Below are positions 1-9,443 of a stretch of DNA of 64,000 nt, piece after piece. A model generated the notes under the pieces. The model had not been told where the DNA came from and made no database searches. It saw nothing but the letters and a program-made list of their open reading frames with translations. Source of the DNA: Acinetobacter vivianii (lineage in GTDB: Bacteria > Pseudomonadota > Gammaproteobacteria > Pseudomonadales > Moraxellaceae); NCBI RefSeq assembly GCF_014635885.1, contig NZ_BMDR01000005.1, positions 124,001-188,000 on the forward strand. Direction: 5' to 3'. The translations under genes and the position numbers were made by a program. Position 1 is the first letter of the stretch. Every line of letters starts with the position of its first letter.

Positions 1-10
1 TTACACTCCG

Positions 11-39
11 CCATTCTCTATAGAGAATGGCTTTTTTTA
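11..39 (+). terminator. Intrinsic terminator of an upstream plus-strand gene outside the window
   Basis: An 8-bp perfect stem (CCATTCTC / GAGAATGG) with loop TATA is followed directly by a T-rich run. The T run is only on the plus-strand 3' side, so it should end a plus-strand transcript entering from the left edge. Confidence 0.75.
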
Positions 40-63
40 GCTTTGGTAAAAATAAAGCCCATA

Positions 64-93
64 AAAAAAGAGCTATCGAAATAGCTCTTTTTT
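64..93 (-). terminator. Bidirectional intrinsic terminator after the Tim44-like gene
   Basis: An 8-bp stem (AGAGCTAT / ATAGCTCT) around loop CGAA is flanked by an A run on the left and a T run on the right, so it can work in both directions. It lies 16 bp past the stop of the minus-strand gene and is most likely its terminator. Confidence 0.75.
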
Positions 94-108
94 CATTTTA
101 TAAGACGA

Positions 109-1095
109 TTAAGCTTGTTGAATACCTGCAACAACCCAATCTTGTTGTGAACCGGCAGGTTTTACAAAATGCCAGATTTCAGCAAAAGGTTGTGGCAAGC
201 TGTTTAGATCTTCACTTACTGTACCTGTAAAGCGTACGCTCACGACATATTGACCATTTTCAGTTGTGCTTTCGACAACCATCGCATTGAGATTGCTAAA
301 TTCAGCAACGTCTTGATCTTGGTTTGCCATGATGTCGCTATGCATTGAACTATAAAGCTCAGGCGTTAAATAACGACGGATTTCTTCGACATTGCTTGCG
401 CTGTTTACCGACTGAATATGGTTAAAACGTTGACGTGCAATGCGTAAGAATGCAGCAGGCTCAGTACCATCTGGTAATTGATTGCCACTGCTCATAGACG
501 CGCCACCAAATGGTGCTTGAGGAGCCGCAGTACCACCCGCGACAGATTGACCAAAAATATTGGTGTTATCTGCTGTTTGACGTGGCGCTGCTTGAGGTGG
601 AACCTGACGGCCAAAGTTATTTTGACCGCCATTGTTTGGAGCGTAAGGATTATTGGTTGCTAATTTTTTTTTTGCGCCCAATTTGCGGAACACAAAGAAG
701 GCGATTGCAGCAGCGAGAAGCACCCAGATCCAGCCAGGAATGCCACCTTTTTCTTCCTGTTGCTGTTGAGCTTGCTGAGCAGCTTCTTGCTCAGTCGCTG
801 TTGGGTTATGTTGCTTGTCATCCGCCAATGCATTGGCAGCTACAGCACCGACTGCTGCACCTGCAACACCCGCAGCAACCATAGAGCCCACACCTGGACC
901 TGATCTTTGAGGCGCAGTTTGTTGTTGAGGCGCTGGAGCTGCTTGACGTGACGGCTGATAAGATTGGCTAGATGAACTAGATCTGCTCATACCATGGCTT
1001 TTACCGCCACCCGCACGTTTTGCTTCTGCAAGCGGTGCAGCGACCAAAGTTGCCATCAAAAGAGCTGCCATCAAGCCACGCTGGTGTACTTGCAT
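109..1095 (-). CDS. Tim44-like domain membrane-anchored protein
   Basis: A 328-residue protein that starts with a signal-peptide-like stretch (residues 1-25, ending near AEA). A low-complexity segment rich in Ser, Gln, Pro and Ala follows. Residues 120-142 (GGIPGWIWVLLAAAIAFFVF) form a clear transmembrane helix, then comes an Asn/Gly/Gln-rich linker. The last 130 or so residues look like a Tim44-like fold, from the ARQRFNHIQ region to the C-terminal WVVAGIQQA. Bacterial proteins of this build are common and mostly of unknown function; the domain name comes from mitochondrial import and does not prove a role in transport. The ATG at 1095 has a GGAA box at suitable spacing. It stands alone, between its terminator and radA. 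Family call from C-terminal sequence feel only. Confidence 0.75.
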   Translation of the reverse strand: MQVHQRGLMAALLMATLVAAPLAEAKRAGGGKSHGMSRSSSSSQSYQPSRQAAPAPQQQTAPQRSGPGVGSMVAAGVAGAAVGAVAANALADDKQHNPTATEQEAAQQAQQQQEEKGGIPGWIWVLLAAAIAFFVFRKLGAKKKLATNNPYAPNNGGQNNFGRQVPPQAAPRQTADNTNIFGQSVAGGTAAPQAPFGGASMSSGNQLPDGTEPAAFLRIARQRFNHIQSVNSASNVEEIRRYLTPELYSSMHSDIMANQDQDVAEFSNLNAMVVESTTENGQYVVSVRFTGTVSEDLNSLPQPFAEIWHFVKPAGSQQDWVVAGIQQA

Positions 1096-1193
1096 CGAAA
1101 ATTCCTATTTAAATTCAATTTGTAAATGTATTTATGAAGGTATTTACATAGAATTTCAACTAGAAAAGTATGTTTTTTTATGTCAGACGCTGA

Positions 1194-2582
1194 TCATAGT
1201 TCATCGCTGAGCTGCATTGCTTCGGTTAAGGCCTCATGCAAACGTGCAACAGCAATGATTTGTACACCATCTATCGATTTTTGTGGTGCATTACCTCTTG
1301 GTAAAATCACATACTTAAAGCCATGTTTTGCAGCTTCTTTTAAGCGTTCCTGACCATTGGGTACAGGACGAATTTCCCCTGATAAACCCACCTCACCGAA
1401 TACCGCAAGCTGCTGTGGTAACGCTTTACCGCGTAAACTGGAAGCACAGGCCAGTAATACCGCCAAGTCAGAACCGGTCTCGGTAATTTTCAAACCACCC
1501 ACCACATTGACATACACATCTTGCCCAGAAGTTTGTACACCACCGTGTCGGTGCATGACGGCAAGTAGCATATTTAAGCGGTTCTGTTCGAGACCCAGTG
1601 CAACTCGACGCGGCTGCCCATGTGCATCATCGACCAAAGCCTGAACTTCAACCAGAAGTGGGCGAGTACCTTCACGGCTAATCATTACGATTGAACCTGG
1701 AATGGCTTCATCATAACGACTCAGGAAAATTGCGGATGGATTGGCTACTTCACGTAAGCCTTTATCGGTCATGCCGAACACGCCCAGTTCATTGACTGCA
1801 CCAAAACGGTTCTTGACTGCACGGATCATACGGTAACGCGAGTCAGATTGGCCTTCAAAATAGAGCACACAATCGACCATATGTTCTAAAACACGTGGCC
1901 CAGCAAGTGCACCTTCTTTGGTTACATGACCAACAAGAAATAAGGCAGTGCCGCTATTTTTCGCAAAGCGTGTGAGCAAAGCTGCGGATTCTCGAATTTG
2001 CGACACGCCGCCTGGGGCCGACTGTAAGGTTTCGGTATACAGCGTCTGAATAGAATCCAGAATTGCAACAGCAGGGCGTTCTTGTGCCAGTACTTCGCAA
2101 ATCCGTTCAACACAGGTTTCAGCCATGACTTTGAGCGAATCAGTGGGTAAATCAAGACGTTGTGCACGTAAGGCCACTTGAGACAATGATTCCTCGCCCG
2201 TGACATAGAGAGCAGAGCTTTTCTTACTGGCCATATGCGTTGCGGTCTGCAACAGGATGGTTGACTTACCAATACCCGGGTCACCACCAATCAATACGAC
2301 TGAGCCTGTGACCAAGCCGCCACCCAATACCCGATCAAACTCACTAATACCAGTTTGCAAGCGAGTTTCGTGTGTAACCGAGATCTGGTTGAGGGTGGTG
2401 AGATTTGCTACTTGTCCCGCATAACCGCCGCCCATTTTAGGTTGACTACGATGCGTAACCACAGGTTCGACACGAATTTCTAACAGACTGTTCCATTCTC
2501 CACATTCAGAACATTGACCTGCCCATTTGGGGTGATCTGCGCCGCATTGTTCACAGCGATAAACCGATTTAATTTTTGCCAT
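1194..2582 (-). CDS. radA: DNA repair protein RadA
   Basis: RadA (Sms) is a RecA-like ATPase that helps branch migration and processing of recombination intermediates. The 462-residue length is typical. The N-terminal C4 zinc finger has Cys10, Cys13, Cys24 and Cys27. The Walker A motif GDPGIGKST lies at about residues 100-108, and the RadA signature KNRFG is near residue 258. The C-terminal third is the Lon-protease-like domain (GGLKITETGSDLAVLLA and GEVGLSGEIRPV). All hallmarks are intact. It is followed after 98 bp by the Tim44-like gene on the same strand, with no clear terminator between them, so readthrough is possible. Confidence 0.97.
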   Translation of the reverse strand: MAKIKSVYRCEQCGADHPKWAGQCSECGEWNSLLEIRVEPVVTHRSQPKMGGGYAGQVANLTTLNQISVTHETRLQTGISEFDRVLGGGLVTGSVVLIGGDPGIGKSTILLQTATHMASKKSSALYVTGEESLSQVALRAQRLDLPTDSLKVMAETCVERICEVLAQERPAVAILDSIQTLYTETLQSAPGGVSQIRESAALLTRFAKNSGTALFLVGHVTKEGALAGPRVLEHMVDCVLYFEGQSDSRYRMIRAVKNRFGAVNELGVFGMTDKGLREVANPSAIFLSRYDEAIPGSIVMISREGTRPLLVEVQALVDDAHGQPRRVALGLEQNRLNMLLAVMHRHGGVQTSGQDVYVNVVGGLKITETGSDLAVLLACASSLRGKALPQQLAVFGEVGLSGEIRPVPNGQERLKEAAKHGFKYVILPRGNAPQKSIDGVQIIAVARLHEALTEAMQLSDEL

Positions 2583-2931
2583 AAGATAAAATTGAAAAAA
2601 TTCTTTAGATTAGTTAAAAAGAGTTAGGACGAAAATTTAATCAAGATGCTGAGTACTCTATGCATGGATAAAAAAGGAGACAGCACAGTTTCGTCATTCA
2701 TGGGTTAAAGGGAACTGCTCAGGAAAATAACATGATATACAACTTTTACAAGCTATAGACGATGTGTTTTTAGCAACTTGTTTTTTTGTTCAATTCACTT
2801 TTCCCTTGAAGGGTTTAGGCAAATCGATTGCCTTTGTCTTGTGAAAGGCGTGGCATAGATATTGCTCATATTTAAATAAATGAAAATTTAGCAGTCGCTA
2901 CTTTTTAAATAAATCATAAAGGTTGATATTT
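2583..2931. other. 349-bp divergent intergenic region between radA and the AGCS symporter
   Basis: No credible ORF. It must hold the promoter of radA (leftward) and that of the symporter (rightward). A short inverted repeat, AGGCAA / TTGCCT, lies near 2817-2833. The stretch around 2680-2740 contains GGAGA and, later, CTCAGGAAAA, which faintly recalls a glycine riboswitch, but the CCGAAG core is missing (see rejected items). Confidence 0.5.
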
Positions 2932-4440
2932 ATGAGTGCAGCAGAAATTGTGGATTGGGCAAATAGTATTATCTGGAGTAAAGCCCTAATCTATTTGTGT
3001 TTAGGTGCAGGTTTATTTTTTTCTATTTTGACTCGATTTGTACAGGTGCGCCAAATTAAGGAAATGGCAAGGCTGTTAATTCATGGTTCATCTTCAGCGC
3101 AAGGGATTTCATCATTCCAAGCTTTATCTGTTTCTCTATCTGGGCGTGTCGGTGTAGGTAATATTGCAGGTGTGGCGGCCGCAATCGGATTTGGTGGGCC
3201 AGGTGCCGTCTTCTGGATGTGGTTGGTCGCATTTCTAGGTGCAAGTACTGCCTATGTTGAGTCAACACTCGGTCAAATTTACAAGGTGGAGTATCAGGGT
3301 GAATATCGTGGTGGACCCGCTTTTTATTTTGACCGAGGCCTTGGACAGCGCTGGTTAGGGATTTTGTTTGCTGTTGCAGCGATTATTTCCTGCGGTCTGT
3401 TTTTACCGGGGATTCAGGCCAATGCAGTCGGGAATGCCTTTACTCAGGTCACGGGTGAAGGCGCGATCGTATTTGGTAATATCGGCGCATATAAGTTATT
3501 GGCACTGGTTGTGATCGTAACCTTATTGGCGATCATTATTTTTGGAGGCATTAAGCGGATTGCTCGTTTTGCCGAGTTGGTCGTACCTTTTATGGCAGCA
3601 GGTTATATCCTGATGGCTGTCATTATTGTCGCGATGAATATTCAAGAATTACCAGGTGTCATTAAACTGATTTTCGAAGATGCTTTTTCTCCAATGGCAG
3701 GTGTAGGTGCCGCGATTGGCTGGGGTGTGAAACGTGGTATTTATTCCAATGAGGCAGGACAGGGTACAGGGCCACACGCAGCAGCAGCGGCAGAAGTTCA
3801 GCACCCTGCACAGCAAGGTTTTGTGCAATCATTTTCGATTTATGTAGATACCTTATTCGTGTGTTCTGCCACTGCTTTTATGATTTTAATTACAGGCACG
3901 TATAACGTACAAGGCACTCTAGAGGCAGGCCAGTTTATTGTGCAGAATGTTGCACCAGCTACTGAAATCGGTTCACCAGCCTTTACACAAATGGCGGTTA
4001 GTACGGTCTTTGGGGGCTTTGGACAGATTTTTGTGGCTTTAGCTGTGTTTTTCTTCGCTTTTACGACCATCGTGGCGTATTACTATATTGCTGAAACTAA
4101 CATTACTTATCTGAGCTATATCACCAAGACACCGTCATTATTATTCATCACCAAATGCTTCATTATGATTTCTGTGGCTTATGGTGTGGTCAGTGCGACT
4201 GGTTATATCTGGGGCATTGGTGATCTTGGCGTTGGCTTGATGGCATGGATCAATATCATTGGTATTATTGTCACTTATTTTATCTGGAAGCCAACCATCA
4301 AAGCGCTGAAAGATTATGAAGAACAACAAAAAGCTGGAGTTAAGGAGTTTATATTTGATCCAGTTAAGTTGGGCATCCGCAATGCGACATTCTGGGAAGA
4401 GCGTCTCAAAAACCAACAGAAGTCATCATCTAATGATTGA
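2932..4440 (+). CDS. Alanine/glycine:cation symporter (AGCS family)
   Basis: A 502-residue polytopic inner-membrane protein of the AGCS family (AlsT/DagA/AgcS type), which takes up alanine or glycine with Na+ or H+. Family features visible: the N-terminal LSGRVGVGNIAGVAAAIGFG region, the GGPAFYF motif, and the conserved block GWGVKRGIYSNEAGQGTGPHAAAAAEVQHPAQQG. About ten hydrophobic helices can be traced. I chose the ATG at 2932, with AAAGG nine bases upstream, over an in-frame TTG at 2923. A terminator follows. With the CycA-like permease next door it forms a pair of small-amino-acid transporters, but the 290-bp gap and the terminator make them separate units. Confidence 0.93.
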   Translation: MSAAEIVDWANSIIWSKALIYLCLGAGLFFSILTRFVQVRQIKEMARLLIHGSSSAQGISSFQALSVSLSGRVGVGNIAGVAAAIGFGGPGAVFWMWLVAFLGASTAYVESTLGQIYKVEYQGEYRGGPAFYFDRGLGQRWLGILFAVAAIISCGLFLPGIQANAVGNAFTQVTGEGAIVFGNIGAYKLLALVVIVTLLAIIIFGGIKRIARFAELVVPFMAAGYILMAVIIVAMNIQELPGVIKLIFEDAFSPMAGVGAAIGWGVKRGIYSNEAGQGTGPHAAAAAEVQHPAQQGFVQSFSIYVDTLFVCSATAFMILITGTYNVQGTLEAGQFIVQNVAPATEIGSPAFTQMAVSTVFGGFGQIFVALAVFFFAFTTIVAYYYIAETNITYLSYITKTPSLLFITKCFIMISVAYGVVSATGYIWGIGDLGVGLMAWINIIGIIVTYFIWKPTIKALKDYEEQQKAGVKEFIFDPVKLGIRNATFWEERLKNQQKSSSND

Positions 4441-4468
4441 AATATAAATTAATATTTTTCTCTTATAA

Positions 4469-4499
4469 AAGAAGTGGCCGCGATAGCCGCTTCTTTTTA
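4469..4499 (+). terminator. Intrinsic terminator after the AGCS symporter
   Basis: An 8-bp stem GAAGTGGC / GCCGCTTC (one G-T pair) with a 7-nt loop is followed by a short T run. Confidence 0.7.
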
Positions 4500-4732
4500 T
4501 GCACCGTTGTTTTCGAGATGACCAAGTTGCCCTCACAAGTTCATTGTATTGTTTTGGCCTTGTGCGTATGATCGAATTCAATTGTATTTAACTTGACAAA
4601 TACAGGTAAAAAATTGCTTAGCTAAAGTCAGCCAAATTATAGATAACGAGAAAAGATACCGAAAATAGTACGAATCGTTATTGAGAGCGGACTTTGGTTA
4701 ATGAACTAAAAACACTGGAGAGTTTTTGCAAA

Positions 4733-6145
4733 ATGTCGAATCAAAATCTGAGTGAGGCTGCTGAGCAAAGCGGACTTCACCGTAGTCTATCTAATCGACA
4801 TCTACAGTTGATTGCGATTGGCGGTGCAATCGGAACAGGGCTGTTCATGGGGTCGGGTAAAACGATTAGTTTAGCTGGACCATCTATTCTGTTTATTTAT
4901 ATGACCATTGGTTTGATGGTGTTCTTCGTAATGCGTGCATTAGGGGAACTGTTACTATCTAACCTGAACTACAAATCTTTTATCGATTTATCGACGGATT
5001 TAATTGGCCCGTGGGCAGGTTATTTTGTCGGTTGGACTTACTGGCTCTGTTGGGTCACGATTGGTATCGCAGATTTATCTGCCATTATTTACTATCTGGA
5101 ATTCTTTAATGGTGGGGAGTCCTTCACGCCATTAGGTGGTTTACTGATTAGTACCGTCGCGATCATGTTTGTCTTAGGCCTGAACTTGGTGACCGTAAAA
5201 TTATTCGGTGAAATGGAGTTCTGGTTTGCGATGGTGAAGATCACAGCGATTATTGTCTTGATCGCAGTCGGTCTTTGGATGATCTTTACTGGGTTTACCA
5301 ATGCTTCTGGTACAGTTGCAAGTGTTTCGAATCTCTGGACACATGGTGGGATGTTCCCGAAAGGTCTTGATGGCTTTTTAGCTGGCTTCCAGATTGCCAT
5401 TTTCGCCTTTGTTGGTGTGGAATTGGTGGGTACAACCGCTGCTGAAACTCAGGATCCTAAACGTAACTTGCCAAAAGCAATTAACTCGATTCCAATCCGT
5501 ATCATCATTTTCTATGTATTGGCATTATTTGTAGTGATGTGTGTAACTCCTTGGGATCAGATCAATCCTAAAGTTAGCCCATTCGTTAACATCTTCTCAC
5601 AAGCGGGTATTGCATCAGCTGCGATTATCATGAACTTGGTGGTGTTATCTTCGGTGATGTCATCCATGAACAGTGGTGTCTTCTCGACTAGCCGTATGTT
5701 GTTTGGTCTATCTACAGATCAACAGGCACCGAAGTTGTTTGGAAAACTGTCTAAATCTGCTGTTCCTTCAAAAGCATTGATTTTCTCGTCAATCTGTATC
5801 TTTATCGGTGCATTCGTACAGTTTGTTTATAAATTACAAACAGGGACGAACGATGAAGTAACGGCATTTACGCTTGCAACAACGCTCTCAACGATTCTGT
5901 TCATCTGTGTATGGATCATTATTATGTGGAGTTATATTAACTACCGTAAAAATCGTCCAGAGTTGCATGCACAATCAAGCTTTAAACTTCCTGGTGGCGT
6001 GTTCACATGCTGGGTCGTGATTTTATTCTTCCTTGCAACGATCTACTTCCTTGCATTGGATGAAACCACATTAGAATCACTCAAAGTGAGCCCGATCTGG
6101 TTTGTCATTCTGGCAATTGGTTATTTCTTCTATAAGAAAAAATAA
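4733..6145 (+). CDS. cycA: D-serine/D-alanine/glycine permease, CycA type
   Basis: A 470-residue amino-acid/proton symporter of the APC superfamily. The N-terminal block from LSNRHLQLIAIGGAIGTGLF through GSGKTISLAGPS closely matches what I remember of E. coli CycA, as do VMRALGELLLSNL and GPWAGYFVGWTYW. Twelve hydrophobic segments are readable. The ATG at 4733 has GGAG about 12 bases upstream; an in-frame TTG at 4694 would add 13 residues that lie outside the family consensus. CycA-type permeases take up D-alanine, D-serine and glycine; the exact substrate range here is inferred from similarity. A terminator follows the stop codon. Confidence 0.9.
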   Translation: MSNQNLSEAAEQSGLHRSLSNRHLQLIAIGGAIGTGLFMGSGKTISLAGPSILFIYMTIGLMVFFVMRALGELLLSNLNYKSFIDLSTDLIGPWAGYFVGWTYWLCWVTIGIADLSAIIYYLEFFNGGESFTPLGGLLISTVAIMFVLGLNLVTVKLFGEMEFWFAMVKITAIIVLIAVGLWMIFTGFTNASGTVASVSNLWTHGGMFPKGLDGFLAGFQIAIFAFVGVELVGTTAAETQDPKRNLPKAINSIPIRIIIFYVLALFVVMCVTPWDQINPKVSPFVNIFSQAGIASAAIIMNLVVLSSVMSSMNSGVFSTSRMLFGLSTDQQAPKLFGKLSKSAVPSKALIFSSICIFIGAFVQFVYKLQTGTNDEVTAFTLATTLSTILFICVWIIIMWSYINYRKNRPELHAQSSFKLPGGVFTCWVVILFFLATIYFLALDETTLESLKVSPIWFVILAIGYFFYKKK

Positions 6146-6169
6146 GCAAGCACTGGACTGAATACTCAA

Positions 6170-6198
6170 AACGTCGACCTTAAAGTCGGCGTTTTTTT
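6170..6198 (+). terminator. Intrinsic terminator after cycA
   Basis: A 9-bp stem AACGTCGAC / GTCGGCGTT (one G-T pair) with a 6-nt loop runs into seven T residues. Confidence 0.8.
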
Positions 6199-6230
6199 AT
6201 GGTTATTGCCTGATTCAATCAAGTTTAGAC

Positions 6231-6259
6231 TTTAGCCAATCAAATGATCACGCTATACT
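6231..6259 (+). promoter_or_regulatory. Candidate sigma-70 promoter of the lptM-lysA-dapF unit
   Basis: A -10-like TATACT lies at 6254-6259. The sequence 17 bp upstream, TTTAGC, is a weak -35. A start of transcription near 6266 would give a leader of about 23 nt before lptM. Read by eye only. Confidence 0.35.
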
Positions 6260-6288
6260 GCTCCGAATTGTAAAAGTTAGGTGCTCAG

Positions 6289-6510
6289 ATGCTTAAAGCC
6301 ATTTGTTCTATCAGTTTATTATTAAGCAGTGTTGTTTTAACTGCCTGTGGCCAGACGGGTGAATTACATTTACCATCTGATCCAAACCAAGACAAACGCG
6401 CAAAATATTTGCTTTATAAAAATGAAGCATCTCAGGCTAAAACTTCATTTGTTGTAAGCAAAGATGAAGTCGAAGAGGCAGGTCAGGCAACATCATCCAC
6501 GACGCAATAA
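6289..6510 (+). CDS. lptM: Small LptM (YifL)-like lipoprotein
   Basis: A 73-residue lipoprotein. A signal peptide with a lipobox (LTAC, Cys20) is followed by GQTGELHLPSD, the motif that marks the LptM/YifL family. In E. coli LptM helps the LptD-LptE lipopolysaccharide translocon to mature in the outer membrane; in both organisms it sits just upstream of diaminopimelate genes. The tail is polar and disordered-looking. It is 40 bp upstream of lysA and probably shares its transcript. The chaperone role here is inferred from family and position. Confidence 0.8.
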   Translation: MLKAICSISLLLSSVVLTACGQTGELHLPSDPNQDKRAKYLLYKNEASQAKTSFVVSKDEVEEAGQATSSTTQ

Positions 6511-6550
6511 CAAACCATCTCACCTTAAGTTTGTAAATAAGGACATCTTC

Positions 6551-7801
6551 ATGAGTTTCACTCGCATTAATGGAGTATTGCATGCTGAGCAATGTTCACT
6601 CGATCAGCTCGCACAGCAATATGGCACGCCTTTATATGTTTATTCAAAAGCAACTTTTGAAAAGCATTATTTGGATATGCACCGTGCTTTTGATTTTATT
6701 GATCATCAAATCTGTTTTGCAGTGAAGTCAAACTCAAATCTGGCTGTTCTTAATGTATTGGCAAAAGTGGGCGCAGGTTTTGACATTGTTACAGGTGGCG
6801 AATTGGCGCGTGTACTGGCAGCCGGTGGTGAACCTTCAAAAATCGTATTCTCTGGTTTGGGTAAATCTGAAGCAGATATCGAAAAAGCTTTAAATGTTGG
6901 CATTGCCTGTTTCAATGTGGAGTCACATGCCGAGCTGGATCGTATTCAGAAAGTGGCAGCAAAACTAGGAAAGAAAGCACCGATTTCTTTACGTGTAAAT
7001 CCTGATGTTGATGCCAATACACATCCTTATATCTCAACTGGCTTGAAAGAAAATAAGTTTGGTATCCCAAGCGATACGGTGAATGAAACTTACCAATATG
7101 CCGCGTCATTGCCGAATCTTGAGATTATTGGGATCGATTGCCATATTGGTTCACAGTTGACGGAAACCAAACCCTTTGTCGATGCGCTTGATCGTGTCAT
7201 TTTAATGATTGAGCAGTTGAAAAGTCTGGGGATTAACCTCAAACATATTGATATCGGTGGTGGTTTGGGCGTGCGTTATAAAGATGAAACGCCGCCAAGT
7301 GTTGAAGAATATGCCAATGCGATACGTCCAGCTTTAGAGAAGCTGGGTTTGAAAGTGTATATGGAACCAGGCCGTAGTATTTCTGCCAATGCTGGTGCAT
7401 TATTAACGAAAGTTGATCTATTAAAACCGACCAACCATCGTAACTTTGCCATTATTGATGCAGCAATGAATGACTTAATTCGTCCTGCGCTTTATGAAGC
7501 GTGGATGGATATCCAATCGGTGAATCCAAGTGCTGATGTTGAAGTGAAAACATGGGATTTGGTCGGTGCGATCTGTGAAACAGGTGATTTCTTGGGTAAA
7601 GAGCGTGACTTGGCGCTTCAGGAAAATGATGTGTTGGCAGTACTCGGTGCTGGTGCATACGGTTTTGTAATGAGCTCTAATTATAATACCCGTGGTCGAG
7701 CTGCTGAAGTTATGGTCAGTGGTGATCAAGCCTATTTAATTCGTGAGCGTGAAACCATAGAATCACTCTGGGAAAAAGAGCGTTTATTGCCTGAGGAATA
7801 A
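6551..7801 (+). CDS. lysA: Diaminopimelate decarboxylase
   Basis: A PLP enzyme of the alanine-racemase fold that converts meso-diaminopimelate to lysine, the last step of lysine synthesis. It has 416 residues from the ATG at 6551, which has AAGGA upstream; an upstream in-frame ATG at 6464 would run back into lptM and has no family support. The PLP lysine is Lys59 in FAVKSNSN. Further family motifs are DCHIGSQL, DIGGGLGVRY, EPGRSI and the active-site Cys in GAICETGDFLG. It is 6 bp upstream of dapF, which makes the substrate of LysA, so the two should be co-translated. Confidence 0.97.
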   Translation: MSFTRINGVLHAEQCSLDQLAQQYGTPLYVYSKATFEKHYLDMHRAFDFIDHQICFAVKSNSNLAVLNVLAKVGAGFDIVTGGELARVLAAGGEPSKIVFSGLGKSEADIEKALNVGIACFNVESHAELDRIQKVAAKLGKKAPISLRVNPDVDANTHPYISTGLKENKFGIPSDTVNETYQYAASLPNLEIIGIDCHIGSQLTETKPFVDALDRVILMIEQLKSLGINLKHIDIGGGLGVRYKDETPPSVEEYANAIRPALEKLGLKVYMEPGRSISANAGALLTKVDLLKPTNHRNFAIIDAAMNDLIRPALYEAWMDIQSVNPSADVEVKTWDLVGAICETGDFLGKERDLALQENDVLAVLGAGAYGFVMSSNYNTRGRAAEVMVSGDQAYLIRERETIESLWEKERLLPEE

Positions 7802-7807
7802 GTAGAG

Positions 7808-8662
7808 ATGTATTTAGAATTTACCAAAATGCATGGTTTGGGCAATGATTTTATGGTCGTTGACCTCGTTACCCAGCGAGCTTATTTAGATACGGTCACG
7901 ATTCAGCGTTTGGCAGATCGTCATTTTGGGGTGGGTTTTGATCAGCTATTGATTGTTGAACCACCAGATTTACCTGATGTTGATTTTAAATATCGAATTT
8001 TCAATGCCGATGGCTCTGAAGTAGAGCAGTGCGGTAATGGTGTACGTTGTTTTGCCCGTTTTGTACATGAGCGTCAACTGACCACTAAAACCAAAATCCG
8101 TGTGCAAACCAAAGCGGGGATTGTTGAACCTGAATTGGGAGCTAACGGTTGGGTACGCGTGAATATGGGGCAACCGAAGTTTCTTCCAGAAGAAATTCCG
8201 TTTGTGACTCACGAGCATGAAGATATTGAAGGCTTATATGCATTGGCACTTGCTGACAATCAAAGCATTAATATTGATGTAGTGAACATGGGAAATCCGC
8301 ATGCGGTGACCATCGTTCCTGATGTATTAACGGCAGATGTAGAACGTATGGGCCCACAAGTGGAATCGCATACCCGTTTCCCTGCACGTGTCAATGCTGG
8401 GTTTATGCAGATACTTGATGAAAAGCATATTCGTTTACGTGTGTATGAACGTGGCGTTGGCGAGACTTTAGCTTGTGGCACAGGTGCTTGCGCTGCCGCG
8501 GTGAGTGGTATGCGCCGTGGCTTACTTGCCAATGAAGTTGAAGTTCAGCTTGCGGGTGGTAAATTACACATTGCTTGGCGTGAAGGTGATGTGGTGTGGA
8601 TGACAGGGCCAACAACTCATGTCTATGATGCACGTCTGGATTTAAGATATTTCCAAGGCTGA
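7808..8662 (+). CDS. dapF: Diaminopimelate epimerase
   Basis: DapF interconverts LL- and meso-diaminopimelate, giving the precursor of both lysine and the peptidoglycan cross-link. The 284-residue length is normal. The two catalytic cysteines sit in EQCGNGVRC (Cys75) and LACGTGAC (about Cys220). [10 protein letters not shown] at the N-terminus is the usual family start. It follows lysA by 6 bp, with a bidirectional terminator directly after the stop codon. Confidence 0.97.
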   Translation: MYLEFTKMHGLGNDFMVVDLVTQRAYLDTVTIQRLADRHFGVGFDQLLIVEPPDLPDVDFKYRIFNADGSEVEQCGNGVRCFARFVHERQLTTKTKIRVQTKAGIVEPELGANGWVRVNMGQPKFLPEEIPFVTHEHEDIEGLYALALADNQSINIDVVNMGNPHAVTIVPDVLTADVERMGPQVESHTRFPARVNAGFMQILDEKHIRLRVYERGVGETLACGTGACAAAVSGMRRGLLANEVEVQLAGGKLHIAWREGDVVWMTGPTTHVYDARLDLRYFQG

Positions 8663-8675
8663 TGATCTAAGATTT

Positions 8676-8707
8676 AAAAAAGCGCGTTTTAATCAACGCG
8701 CTTTTTT
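8676..8707. terminator. Bidirectional terminator between dapF and the LysE exporter
   Basis: A stem AAAAAAGCGCGTT / AACGCGCTTTTTT with loop TTAATC carries an A run on one side and a T run on the other. It can end both dapF and the convergent lysE-like gene, whose stop is at 8713. Confidence 0.85.
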
Positions 8708-8712
8708 ATACT

Positions 8713-9324
8713 TTATCGTTTGCTGAATGCCAGCTTGAGAGCAAACAGAATAAAAATACTGCCAGTGATACGATCCATATATTTAATGAATTTTGGTCGT
8801 TTTAAATAGCCAGAAATGGATTGCATTGCAGTGATCAGGAAAATAGACCAGATCAGTCCAATTACCACATGAATCATCACCAAGCCCATGGTCCAGATGA
8901 TTGGAGATGAGGACTGCGGGATAAATTGGGGTAAGAAGGAAATATAAAAAATACCAACTTTAGGATTCAGTAAATTGCCCCAAAAGCCTTTGATGAACCA
9001 GTTCTGCGTTACGGTTGTTTCATTGATATCGGCAAGTTGGGTGCGTGGTTTTAACAGCAGATTTAAACCTAACCACGTCAGATAAATTGCGCCCATCCAT
9101 TTTAAAAGATTAAAGGCAATATCTGAGGTCATTAATAAGGCACCTAAGCCACAAGCCACGATGATTCCCCAAACAATACAACCTAGATTAATACCCAAAG
9201 CCGCTTGAAAGGCTTTGGCTTTACCTTCAAGTGTTGCAGTACGGATAATCAGTGTTGTATCTAAACCTGGCGTCAGTGTAAGCAGGGTAATTGCAACAAG
9301 ATAGGGAATAAGCATGGTTGTCAT
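8713..9324 (-). CDS. LysE/RhtB family amino-acid exporter
   Basis: A 203-residue inner-membrane protein with about six hydrophobic segments. The family signature near the N-terminus, TPGLDTTLIIRT, and the GFWGNLLNPKVGIFYISFLPQF segment match LysE/RhtB translocators, which expel amino acids such as lysine, threonine or homoserine lactones. The substrate cannot be told from sequence. It is convergent with dapF; the closeness to lysine biosynthesis genes is suggestive but not proof of lysine export. Confidence 0.88.
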   Translation of the reverse strand: MTTMLIPYLVAITLLTLTPGLDTTLIIRTATLEGKAKAFQAALGINLGCIVWGIIVACGLGALLMTSDIAFNLLKWMGAIYLTWLGLNLLLKPRTQLADINETTVTQNWFIKGFWGNLLNPKVGIFYISFLPQFIPQSSSPIIWTMGLVMIHVVIGLIWSIFLITAMQSISGYLKRPKFIKYMDRITGSIFILFALKLAFSKR

Positions 9325-9443
9325 TGATCAAGCACCATTTAAAACTTGAAAATGATTGTAGTACAGTGCTAGGGATTGTTCGAGAAGGTTGTGGATGAAT
9401 AGGAGGAAAAATTTGCTAGACTGTACTCAGCTTTATTTTCAGC

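Noticed and set aside
2680..2740. Possible glycine riboswitch upstream of the AGCS symporter
   Set aside because: GGAGA and CTCAGGAAAA are present, but the CCGAAGG core and pairing arms are not, so the likeness is probably chance.
6464..6550. Extended N-terminus of LysA overlapping lptM
   Set aside because: The added residues have no family match, and the ATG at 6551 has a proper ribosome site.
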